This document shows positions 1 to 5,228 of a stretch of 8,719 nt of DNA, in pieces. The notes below the pieces were generated by a model. It ran no database searches, was not told the DNA's origin, and saw only the letters and a program-made list of their open reading frames with translations. This DNA is from SIG622 sp045600125 (lineage in GTDB: Bacteria > Bacillota > Clostridia > Oscillospirales > CAG-382), in the NCBI GenBank assembly GCA_045600125.1, contig JAZRXH010000079.1:1-8719 (forward strand). The letters are read 5' to 3'. Each line of letters begins with the position of its first letter. The stretch's first letter is position 1. Position numbers and translations under genes: made by a program.

Positions 1-60
1 GGAACAGCACCGAGGTGACATTTTAATCTGCACCATTCTGGTGTCCAAAAGGGGAAAGGT

Positions 61-87
61 ATCGGAAAACCGCATAGGTTTTCTGAT
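61..87. repeat. Inverted repeat, 11-bp stem
   Basis: ATCGGAAAACC (61-71) pairs with GGTTTTCTGAT (77-87) through one G-U, leaving a 5-nt loop. No T tract follows, so it is not a classical terminator. It is part of the hairpin chain in the first 230 bases. Confidence 0.6.
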
Positions 88-160
88 GGCAGACCCTTTG
101 CTCTCGCTGAAATGCGAGGAATAGCCCCACACGCCGCCGAAGCCGAGTGCGCAGGGTTGG

Positions 161-196
161 CGTCGGAGGGCAAAGCCCTATCCGACGGGCGTTTTT
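161..196 (+). terminator. Terminator-like hairpin
   Basis: CGTCGGA (161-167) plus GGGC (168-171) pair with GCCC (175-178) and TCCGACG (181-187), with an AAA loop and a 2-nt bulge at 179-180. Four bases later comes a T5 run (192-196). This would end plus-strand transcripts entering from upstream of the window. The gap before the T run and its short length make it a moderate candidate; it may instead be part of a dispersed repeat. Confidence 0.4.
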
Positions 197-197
197 G

Positions 198-227
198 GTT
201 ACTTTTGTCGCTCGAGACAAAAGTGAC
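198..227. repeat. Inverted repeat, 12-bp stem
   Basis: GTTACTTTTGTC (198-209) pairs with GACAAAAGTGAC (216-227) with one G-U and a 6-nt loop. I recall similar 'GGTTACTTTTGTCGC...' hairpins scattered in intergenic DNA of gut Clostridia, so it is probably a member of a dispersed small repeat family. That link is from memory, not from a search. Confidence 0.55.
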
Positions 228-456
228 ACCCCCGTTCGTGTGCAACTGGGCGATTGCTTCACTCCCGGCGAGAGCCGAAAACAATACGCTTCCGTATTCA
301 AGAAGGACGGTTCCCCCCCTGCCCCCCGGCGGGAGCCGAAAATCCCCCCTTATCCACCGCACGCTTTTGCCGTTTTTCAGCCGAAAGAAAAAGGCAAAAA
401 AGAAAGAAGACGCCTTCCGACGCCTTCCCTCTGTGCATCTATGCACTTGTGCTTTA

Positions 457-535
457 TGCACCTGAAGGGACTCGAACCCCCACGCAAGGCAGCAGATCCT
501 AAGTCTGCCGCGTCTACCAATTCCGCCACAGGTGC
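457..535 (-). tRNA. tRNA-Leu (anticodon UAG)
   Basis: Read on the minus strand, the 7-bp acceptor stem is GCACCTG (535-529) with CAGGTGC (464-458), discriminator A at 457. The D-arm has the leucine-type run GGCGGAATTGGTAGACGC. The anticodon stem GCAGA/TCTGC encloses the loop CTTAGGA, giving anticodon UAG, which reads CUA and other CUN codons. The variable arm is short for a class II tRNA (about TGCCTTGCGTG, mini-stem TGC/GCG). The T-arm loop is TTCGAGT. CCA is not encoded and must be added after transcription. It has its own promoter about 60 bases upstream and is divergent from the glycosidase gene. Confidence 0.95.
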
Positions 536-596
536 CGATATTTTCGCTCCGCAAAGAACAATGCGTTTTGCCGTTCTTTTCCGGACACACAAGGGG

Positions 597-625
597 ATTA
601 TACCACAGAAAAAGCGGGAAGTCAA
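597..625 (-). promoter_or_regulatory. Sigma-A promoter of tRNA-Leu
   Basis: On the minus strand, TTGACT (625-620), a 17-bp spacer, and TATAAT (602-597) preceded by TGG (extended -10). Transcription should start near 590, giving a 5' leader of about 55 nt ahead of the tRNA that RNase P would remove. This is a near-perfect vegetative promoter, as expected for a stable RNA gene. Confidence 0.88.
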
Positions 626-683
626 GGGAAAAAGCGCAAATCGGCACGGCAAAATGCCGCAAAAAAGCAGACGGGGAGGAATG

Positions 684-701
684 CCGGAAATTCTTTTCCG
701 G
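684..701. repeat. Small perfect hairpin between divergent promoters
   Basis: CCGGAAA (684-690) pairs with TTTCCGG (695-701) around a TTCT loop. It lies in the divergent intergenic space between the tRNA-Leu and glycosidase promoters. A second small stem, CGGCA/TGCCG with an AAA loop, is at 647-659. Neither has a T tract. The role is unknown; either could be an operator. Confidence 0.4.
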
Positions 702-727
702 AACGCCTCGGAGCAGACCCTGCGAAT

Positions 728-747
728 ATTATTCGAAATTATTCGAA
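728..747 (+). promoter_or_regulatory. Tandem 10-bp repeat upstream of the GH78 promoter (candidate operator)
   Basis: ATTATTCGAA occurs twice head-to-tail (728-737, 738-747), ending 4 bp before the -35 box. Just upstream, CGAAT (723-727) is inverted relative to ATTCG (731-735). A 10-bp period places all copies on one face of the helix directly behind the -35 box. That suits an activator site or an AT-rich UP element. The binding protein is unknown. Confidence 0.4.
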
Positions 748-751
748 AGAC

Positions 752-780
752 TTGAAATCGGCAAAAAAGTGTGGTACAAT
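752..780 (+). promoter_or_regulatory. Sigma-A promoter of the GH78 gene
   Basis: TTGAAA (752-757), a 17-bp spacer, and TACAAT (775-780) with an extended TGG. The predicted start is near 787, giving a 5' leader of about 38 nt that ends in the AAAGGA ribosome binding site. Five of six bases match consensus in each box. It is divergent from the tRNA-Leu promoter. Confidence 0.82.
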
Positions 781-824
781 GAACGCATCCGGAAAAGAAA
801 ATCGGACGAAAGGATGAAGCTGCC

Positions 825-3104
825 ATGATAAATCCCGTATTTCTATATCCCGCAGGCAAAAGCAAAGAGGTCAACTCCTCCTTTGCCTTCGGAGCGAAGG
901 TTTTTGTGAAAAAAGGCGCCAAGGTGACCTTCTCGGTCTGCGCCAAGAATCTTTATAACGTGTACGCCGACGGAAAATTCCTCGGCTGCGGTCCGTCCCA
1001 TGCGGCGGACGGCATATCCGAGGTCGACGTGTTCGATCTTTCACCCTTTGCCGGAAGGGAGATCCCCCTTTCGGTGGAGGTGCTGTCCTATAACGTGCCT
1101 CTCTTCGAGGCAGCCGACGACCGCCCCTTCTTCTGCGCCGAGGTCGGGGAGGACGGGAGGGTGCTCGCTTCCTCCGGCGATTTTTCCGCTCACGTCTGTA
1201 CCGACAAGCCGAGAAAGGTGGCAAGATACAGCTACCAGCGGGCGTTCACCGAGTATGACGTTCTCGCCTGTGACGTGCGGAATAAGTTCCGGAACGGCGA
1301 TTTCTCGGTCTTCCCGACGTGCGAAACGGAGCCGGCTGACCCCGGGCTCGTGCGGGAGAGGGGAGTACCTTATCCCCGCTATGAAAACGCTCCCGGAGCG
1401 CTTATCGAGGAGGGCGGCGTCGAATTCGACGAAAACGCCGAGCGCCGTACCGACCGCTTTATCTCCGACGTGTCCGAGGAAAAGGGAAGCGGCTTTGCCG
1501 AGAAGAGCTTCGAACGGGACGCCGTGGACGTGGTATCGAAAATAAGGCTCCGGAAGGACTCGCCCTCCGCCGACCGCTATAAGCTCTACGATTTCGGCAA
1601 AGAGTACAGCGGCTTTACCCGGCTTTCTCTCGACGCCGCCGAGGATCTGACGGTGTATATCCTCTTCGATGAGATCCTTATGGACAGAGGAGAAGAGTCG
1701 GAAACGGGGAAGGCGCTCGGCGACCGGTACCTCGATCCCTTCCGGATGCGGACGCTGAACATCCTCTCGTACGAGCTGAAAAAAGGACACTACGAGCTTC
1801 AGTCAAGGGAGCCCTACTCCATGCGCTACGCCGCCGTTGCCGTCTGCGGCGGAAGGGCGGAGAATCTTTCGCTGTCCCTTCTCCGCTTCGAAAACGCCGA
1901 GGCACAGCGTCTGCGGTTCTCCTGCGCCGATCCCGACCTTGTGAAGATCGTGGAAGCCGCCAGAAACACCTTTGCCCAGAACGCCGTGGATAACTTTACC
2001 GACTGTCCCTCGAGAGAACGGGGCGGCTGGCTCTGCGATGCGTACTTCACCTCCATGGCGGAAAAGCTCTTCACCGGCGACAACGCCGTCGAGCGTCACT
2101 TCCTCGGCAACTTCGCCGACTGTCCGGAGTTTTCCTACCTTCCGAAGGGGATGATCCCCATGGTATACCCCAGCTCCACCGTCTCCGACCGCTTCATCCC
2201 CAACTGGGCGATGTGGTACGTCGAGGAGATTGCCGACTCGGTAAAAAGAAGCGGCAATGCCGTGCTGAACGAAGCGACGAAGAAAAAGATGGAGGGACTT
2301 CTGGACTATTTTGCCCGCTTCGAAAACGAGGACGGACTCCTCGAATCTCTGGAAAGCTGGGTTTTCGTGGAATGGAGCAAGGCCAACGACTACGTGCAGG
2401 ACGTGAACTACCCCTCCAATATGCTCTATTCCCACATGCTCCGCTGCTGTGCCGAGCTTCTCGGCCGTCCCGGGCTGATCGCGAAGGCAGACCGCATAAA
2501 GGCATACATCCGAAAGAACGCAAAGAAGGGCATCTTCTACGTGGATAATTCGGTGAGAAACGCCGACGGCAGGCTCGTCCTTACCGACCACACCACCGAG
2601 ACCTGCCAGTATTACGCCCTCTATTTCGGCGTGGCGACGATTGAAGAGGATGCGGAGCTGTTCAGTCTCCTTCTCGAAAAATTCGGCGCGAACCGGGACG
2701 AGAAGACCGAGTTCCCGGACGTACCCAAGTCCAATTCCATTGTCGGCAACTACCTGCGCCTCGACTTTCTGGCAAGGAACGGCTTCGGCGAGCGGATCGC
2801 CGGGGAGTGCCGGGAATACTTCCTCTATATGGCGGAGCGCACAGGGACTCTTTGGGAGCACGACAACATCCGCGCCAGCTGCAACCACGGCTTTGCCTCC
2901 TACGCCGCCAATATCCTCATCATGGGACTCTGCGGCGTAAGACTCGTGCAGAGCCGGGAAAAGGTCATCTACACCGTTCCCTCCCGCTTCGATACCGACT
3001 GCGAGATCTCCTTCCCCTGCCACGACGGGGGATACGTGAACGTCCGTGTCAGGAACGGCGTTCGTACCATCGACTGCCCGAAGGACTGGGAGATCCGGGA
3101 ATAA
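825..3104 (+). CDS. GH78-type alpha-L-rhamnosidase, cytoplasmic
   Basis: This is a 759-residue glycoside hydrolase predicted to release terminal alpha-L-rhamnose from oligosaccharides or plant glycosides. Residues about 25-110 form a jelly-roll carbohydrate-binding-like part (VYADGKFLGCGPS near 46-58). A second beta domain contains YDFGKEYSGF (from 255). Residues about 365-690 form the (alpha/alpha)6 barrel. The signature DCPSRERGGWLCD (393-405) places D393, R397, E398, W402 and D405 at the conserved rhamnose-pocket positions, with E398 the expected general acid. E678 in GTLWEHD matches the general base of the family's TxWE motif, followed by SCNHGF. A small C-terminal beta-sandwich ends the protein. 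There is no signal peptide, so it probably acts on imported substrate. It is shorter than many GH78 enzymes (900-1,100 residues). The start is set by AAAGGA at 809-814. The gene is monocistronic, with no transporter or sugar-pathway neighbour in view, and convergent with recR. Exact substrate is uncertain. Confidence 0.88.
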   Translation: MINPVFLYPAGKSKEVNSSFAFGAKVFVKKGAKVTFSVCAKNLYNVYADGKFLGCGPSHAADGISEVDVFDLSPFAGREIPLSVEVLSYNVPLFEAADDRPFFCAEVGEDGRVLASSGDFSAHVCTDKPRKVARYSYQRAFTEYDVLACDVRNKFRNGDFSVFPTCETEPADPGLVRERGVPYPRYENAPGALIEEGGVEFDENAERRTDRFISDVSEEKGSGFAEKSFERDAVDVVSKIRLRKDSPSADRYKLYDFGKEYSGFTRLSLDAAEDLTVYILFDEILMDRGEESETGKALGDRYLDPFRMRTLNILSYELKKGHYELQSREPYSMRYAAVAVCGGRAENLSLSLLRFENAEAQRLRFSCADPDLVKIVEAARNTFAQNAVDNFTDCPSRERGGWLCDAYFTSMAEKLFTGDNAVERHFLGNFADCPEFSYLPKGMIPMVYPSSTVSDRFIPNWAMWYVEEIADSVKRSGNAVLNEATKKKMEGLLDYFARFENEDGLLESLESWVFVEWSKANDYVQDVNYPSNMLYSHMLRCCAELLGRPGLIAKADRIKAYIRKNAKKGIFYVDNSVRNADGRLVLTDHTTETCQYYALYFGVATIEEDAELFSLLLEKFGANRDEKTEFPDVPKSNSIVGNYLRLDFLARNGFGERIAGECREYFLYMAERTGTLWEHDNIRASCNHGFASYAANILIMGLCGVRLVQSREKVIYTVPSRFDTDCEISFPCHDGGYVNVRVRNGVRTIDCPKDWEIRE

Positions 3105-3109
3105 ATTAT

Positions 3110-3132
3110 CAAAAAAACGGGGGAGAGCCGCA
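3110..3132 (+). repeat. 23-bp direct repeat, left copy
   Basis: C, seven A, C, five G, then AGAGCCGCA. It is identical over 23 bp to 3525-3547. It begins 5 bases after the GH78 stop codon. It keeps the T tract and one arm of the recR-side terminator but not the opposing arm, so it looks like a duplicated copy rather than the functional terminator. Confidence 0.85.
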
Positions 3133-3141
3133 ATAGCACAG

Positions 3142-3375
3142 ACGGATAAGGAAGCATTCGTGATTTTGTTCGGCAAAAGCAGAATCAATACCGTAGGGGA
3201 CGATGCCCACATCGTCCCGACAAAAGACGGCAGTATTGCTGAAAAATTCATTAAATCAACACAGTGTATTGAAAGAATTATGCCGAATCATGTTCATTTG
3301 ACCGATAGAAATGAAAGCGGGACGATGTGGGCATCGTCCCCTGCGGTTTCGCAAAAAATCAAATCGTTTTATTGA
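3142..3375 (+). pseudogene. Remnant of a Y1/HUH (IS200-like, REP-associated) transposase
   Basis: One reading frame reads through segments typical of single-stranded-DNA transposases with a Y1 catalytic domain: VGDDAHIVP (3193-3219), then GSIAEKFIKSTQCIERIMPNHVHL, then SGTMWASSP (about 3316-3342) and QKIKSFY. The NHVHL segment corresponds to the His-hydrophobic-His metal-binding motif. The N-terminal beta-strand region, the rest of the core around the HUH motif and the catalytic-tyrosine helix are all missing. There is no start codon with a ribosome binding site, and only about 75 residues remain of a family of roughly 150-200. It is therefore a truncated, internally shortened relic. Family assignment rests on motif recognition only. 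Confidence 0.6.
3190..3347. repeat. 30-bp inverted repeat whose arms are each a hairpin
   Basis: The left arm (3190-3219) and right arm (3318-3347) are reverse complements at 29 of 30 positions; the inner 24 bp are exact. Each arm is also self-complementary: GGGACGATG, loop CCCA, CATCGTCCC (3197-3218), and the mirror at 3319-3340. The two therefore form a REP/BIME-like pair. They fall inside the transposase remnant, encoding GDDAHIVP and GTMWASSP respectively, 98 bp apart. Confidence 0.85.
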
Positions 3376-3524
3376 ACGACCAAATCCCGGTTTGCCGAAC
3401 GAACAGCACAGCGGCGGGCTTGCTTCAGGCAGCGTAAGACGCTCAAACGGAAAATGCGGTTTTCACATCGCAGCGAGAGGAATACAGCACCCTAAAGGTC
3501 AAAAAACAAGTTAATAACCGAAGA

Positions 3525-3547
3525 CAAAAAAACGGGGGAGAGCCGCA
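3525..3547 (+). repeat. 23-bp direct repeat, right copy
   Basis: Identical to 3110-3132. This copy is embedded in the working recR terminator (3526-3557), so it is probably the original. The 392-bp segment between the copies (3133-3524) looks like an insertion. Confidence 0.85.
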
Positions 3548-3557
3548 GAGCCCTCCC
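3526..3557 (-). terminator. Rho-independent terminator of ybaB-recR
   Basis: On the minus strand, GGGAGGGC (3557-3550), loop TCTGCG, GCTCTCCC (3543-3536) with one G-U pair, then CCG and T7 (3532-3526). It lies about 90 bases after the recR stop codon. The strong GC stem and T tract fit an intrinsic terminator. Confidence 0.75.
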
Positions 3558-3592
3558 TCGATTTCTTTCTCGATTTCTTTCTCGATTTCTTT
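3557..3592. repeat. 12-bp tandem repeat, three copies
   Basis: CTCGATTTCTTT is repeated exactly three times (3557-3568, 3569-3580, 3581-3592), followed by a partial TCTTT. It lies in the 3' untranslated part of recR, just before the terminator hairpin. Read on the minus strand in one frame it would give Glu-Ile-Glu-Lys repeats, but no gene uses it. A simple slippage repeat, possibly variable between strains. Confidence 0.85.
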
Positions 3593-3648
3593 TTCTTTGA
3601 TTGTCTGAAAATGCCGTCCGGGTGTTTCCCGAAACGGGGAAAAATCCG

Positions 3649-4272
3649 TCACATTTCCCGTCTTCCCTCGATCGCCTTGAACAGCGTGAAGCTGTCGGCG
3701 TATTCCAGATCCGCTCCCACGGGGATGCCGTAGGCAAGGCGGGTGACCTTCACGCCGAGAGGCTTTGCAAGACGGGAGATATACATCGCCGTCGCATCGC
3801 CCTCCACGTTGGGATTCGTGGCAAGGATCAGCTCCACCTCCTCCTCGCTTTCCGCAAGAAGAGCGCTTATCCTGTCGAGCAGCTCCTTTACGGTGATGTC
3901 GTCGGGACCGATGCCGTTCAGAGGGGAGATCACGCCGTGCAGAACGTGGAAGGACCCGCGATAGTCCTCGATACGCTCCACCGCCGCCACGTCCCTCGGA
4001 TCCTCGAGAACGCAGATCTGCCTTTTGTTCCGCTCCGGATCCGCACAGACGCCGCAGACCTCGGTCTCGCAGATGTTCTGACAGACCGAGCACCGACGGG
4101 TGGCTTTTTTCGCCGCAACAAGAGCGTCGGCAAAGGACTGCACCTCCGCTTCGTTCATGTCGATGACGTGAAAGGCAAGGCGGTAGGCGGATTTCCTGCC
4201 GATCCCCGGCAGATGTCTGAATTTATCGGCGAGGTTTTCCAGCGCCGGTACGTATTCCTTATCCCCGGGCAT
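3649..4272 (-). CDS. recR: Recombination mediator RecR
   Basis: RecR acts with RecO (and RecF) to load RecA onto SSB-coated single-stranded DNA at gaps, in the cytoplasm. The product is 207 residues, close to the usual ~200. The helix-hairpin-helix with LPGIGRKSAYRLAFH is at 21-35. The Cys4 zinc finger uses C61, C64, C73 and C76. A Toprim domain follows, beginning at ICVLEDPRDV with the conserved GVISPLNGIGPDD segment, then a C-terminal Walker-B-like helix region. I chose the ATG at 4272. A TTG at 4281 would add three residues and overlap the ybaB stop codon by 3 bases. Neither start has a clear Shine-Dalgarno sequence, so translation is probably coupled to ybaB. It is the second gene of a ybaB-recR pair. 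Confidence 0.95.
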   Translation of the reverse strand: MPGDKEYVPALENLADKFRHLPGIGRKSAYRLAFHVIDMNEAEVQSFADALVAAKKATRRCSVCQNICETEVCGVCADPERNKRQICVLEDPRDVAAVERIEDYRGSFHVLHGVISPLNGIGPDDITVKELLDRISALLAESEEEVELILATNPNVEGDATAMYISRLAKPLGVKVTRLAYGIPVGADLEYADSFTLFKAIEGRREM

Positions 4273-4277
4273 AGAGA

Positions 4278-4625
4278 TCAAAACAGACCGGGCATGGAAA
4301 TATTGCCGGTGATCTTGTTCATTTCGGCGTTGTTGGTCTCCTCGACCTTCTTGATGGCTTCGTTGACAGCCGCCACAAGGGTGTCCTCCAGCGTTTCCAC
4401 GTCCTCGGGATCCACGATGTCGGCGCTGAGCTTTATGGACATGACTTCCTTCCTGCCGTTGATCTTGATGCTCACGGCTCCGCCGCCGGCGGCGATGTCG
4501 TATTCTCTGGCGTTCAGATCCTCCTGCAGCGTCTCCATGTCCGCCTGCATCTTCTGCGCCTGCTTGATCATGGACTGCATATTCTGAGGACCGCCGCCTA
4601 TTCCCTTCGGTAATCTTGCTTTCAT
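4278..4625 (-). CDS. ybaB: YbaB/EbfC nucleoid-associated protein
   Basis: YbaB/EbfC proteins are small dimeric DNA-binding proteins that coat the nucleoid, and are usually encoded next to recR. At 115 residues it has the family's usual length. The N-terminal helix is rich in Gln/Met (NMQSMIKQAQKMQADMETLQ, from residue 15). The central beta segment has GGGAVSIKINGRKEVMSIKL, and the C-terminal helix TLVAAVNEAIKKVEE. The ATG at 4625 follows AAGGA (4641-4637) by 11 bases. The stop at 4278-4280 is 5 bases ahead of the recR ATG. dnaX, the common upstream partner, is absent: the gene has its own promoter and a leader of about 210 nt. Confidence 0.93.
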   Translation of the reverse strand: MKARLPKGIGGGPQNMQSMIKQAQKMQADMETLQEDLNAREYDIAAGGGAVSIKINGRKEVMSIKLSADIVDPEDVETLEDTLVAAVNEAIKKVEETNNAEMNKITGNISMPGLF

Positions 4626-4721
4626 GTTCGTTTCCGTCCTTTCCTTATACGGGGGAGTCTGTCCCTTTGCCGTATCGTATGCGAAAGCACGAAAACTCTT
4701 TTCTTTCGCAGGAGCTTGCCG

Positions 4722-4773
4722 TTCTTTCGCTTTTTTTCGTTTTTTCGTTTTTTTCGTTTTTTTGTTTTTTTCG
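4722..4773. repeat. T-tract microsatellite (TTTTTTTCG-like units)
   Basis: Runs of six to seven T are separated by CG, CGC or G (about six units). On the ybaB transcript this becomes a series of A-runs spaced by CG in the 5' leader, 100-150 nt upstream of the start codon. It is a slippage-prone tract and could be unstructured landing space for ribosomes or RNases. Confidence 0.75.
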
Positions 4774-4842
4774 TCTGCCCTTTGCGGGATCCCGGCGGGA
4801 AAGCCGTGCGCCGACCTCCCGGATCGCCCGGCAGTTTATGCA

Positions 4843-4872
4843 AGTATAACATAAGCGGGGCGGTTTTGTCAA
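4843..4872 (-). promoter_or_regulatory. Sigma-A promoter of ybaB-recR
   Basis: On the minus strand, TTGACA (4872-4867, perfect), an 18-bp spacer, and TATACT (4848-4843) with an extended TGT. The start is expected near 4836, leaving a leader of about 210 nt before the ybaB ATG. Confidence 0.85.
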
Positions 4873-4876
4873 GAAC

Positions 4877-4927
4877 TTTGATGAATTTGATGGGGGCTTT
4901 GATGGGCTTTGATGGGCGGCTTTGATG
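4877..4927. repeat. Five spaced copies of TTTGATG
   Basis: TTTGATG begins at 4877, 4886, 4898, 4908 and 4921; the last three copies extend to CTTTGATGGG. The spacing is 9-13 bp, roughly one helical turn. The array starts 5 bp upstream of the ybaB -35 box (minus strand reads CATCAAA). It could be an activator/repressor array or a decayed tandem repeat. Confidence 0.7.
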
Positions 4928-5051
4928 GGTCGGACGGTTTTTGCCGCCCGGAGGGAGCGGAAAAAAGAAAAACGGCAAAAGACGAAAAAAGCAAAATCCG
5001 TCTAAATTGTGCGTTAATTGTAAATTATTATCGTATATGAAAAAATAACTA

Positions 5052-5080
5052 TGTACAAACCGGGAAAAGTGTGCTATAAT
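5052..5080 (+). promoter_or_regulatory. Sigma-A promoter of rlmB
   Basis: TGTACA (5052-5057, 4 of 6), a 17-bp spacer, and TATAAT (5075-5080, perfect) with an extended TGC. The start should be near 5087, giving a leader of about 142 nt. The last two bases of the -10 box (5079-5080) are also the first two of an upstream in-frame ATG at 5079, which rules out that ATG as the translation start. Confidence 0.82.
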
Positions 5081-5228
5081 GACCTATAAGGTTTACTATG
5101 CGATAAGTGCGTGCGTTTTTTCCCTTTTGCCCGTCCTTCCGGGAAAAGCGGGAGAGGGGAGCGCGCGGCTGATATACGGTCTTATATTTGTATACGAAGA
5201 AACGAACCGGATAAGGACGGAAACGGAC

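Larger units (their letters stand above)
1..456. other. Gene-free, hairpin-rich intergenic region
   Basis: No reading frame here looks like a protein: the open frames are Pro/Arg/Cys-rich, overlap one another and lack matching ribosome binding sites. What the DNA shows is a string of stem-loops (about 8-17, 31-43, 61-87, 103-118, 161-187, 198-227 and 365-399). There is also an imperfect 18-bp direct repeat with 17 of 18 identical (264-281 and 325-342, core CCCGGCGRGAGCCGAAAA). This looks like accumulated small intergenic repeats downstream of the tRNA-Leu gene. No coding function is proposed. Confidence 0.6.
3105..3648. other. Gene-free stretch between convergent GH78 and recR genes
   Basis: There is no intact gene. 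In order it holds the left copy of a 23-bp direct repeat (3110-3132) and a degraded transposase remnant with a hairpin-bearing inverted repeat (about 3142-3375). Next come a non-coding stretch to about 3524 and the right copy of the direct repeat (3525-3547), which contains the T tract and one arm of the recR terminator. Three 12-bp tandem repeats (3557-3592) and a small stem (3625-3642) lie just past the recR stop. Confidence 0.7.
4626..5228. other. Divergent intergenic region between ybaB and rlmB
   Basis: No gene is supported here. It holds the ybaB leader with a T/CG-rich tract (4722-4773), a perfect 10-bp palindrome CGGGATCCCG (4785-4794), the ybaB promoter (4843-4872), five TTTGATG motifs (4877-4927), the rlmB promoter (5052-5080), and the ~140-nt rlmB leader. 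Overlapping frames in the T-rich tract give only Phe- or Lys-rich low-complexity strings. Confidence 0.75.

Noticed and set aside
365..399. Terminator of the tRNA-Leu transcript
   Set aside because: The TTTTGCC/GGCAAAA stem (13 bp with a bulged G) is good but no T tract follows on the minus strand, so I list it only as one of the region's hairpins.
147..755. Plus-strand open frame of 202 codons across the hairpin region and tRNA
   Set aside because: It crosses the antisense strand of a tRNA and hairpin repeats, with no ribosome binding site and biased Arg/Pro composition.
377..946. Minus-strand open frame containing 'PVAELVDAADLGS'
   Set aside because: This string is the familiar false translation of a tRNA-Leu gene; the tRNA at 457-535 explains it.
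1803..3251. Minus-strand open frame of 482 codons opposite the GH78 gene
   Set aside because: Shadow of the GH78 frame; the plus strand carries conserved GH78 active-site motifs and a promoter.
3110..3547. CRISPR array
   Set aside because: There are only two copies of the 23-bp repeat with a 392-bp gap; no regular spacers.
4616..4978. Small Phe- or Lys-rich proteins in the T-tract region, both strands
   Set aside because: Low-complexity translation of a microsatellite; overlaps the ybaB leader and promoter.
5079..5228. Longer rlmB with 50 extra N-terminal residues starting at 5079
   Set aside because: That ATG shares its first two bases with the promoter TATAAT box and lies before the predicted transcription start; the ATG at 5229 has AAGGA at good distance.
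5087..5228. Riboswitch or T-box in the rlmB leader
   Set aside because: Only a modest stem (CTTTT-g-CCCG with CGGG-AAAAG near 5120-5155) is visible; no recognisable conserved riboswitch or T-box motif and no terminator in the leader.
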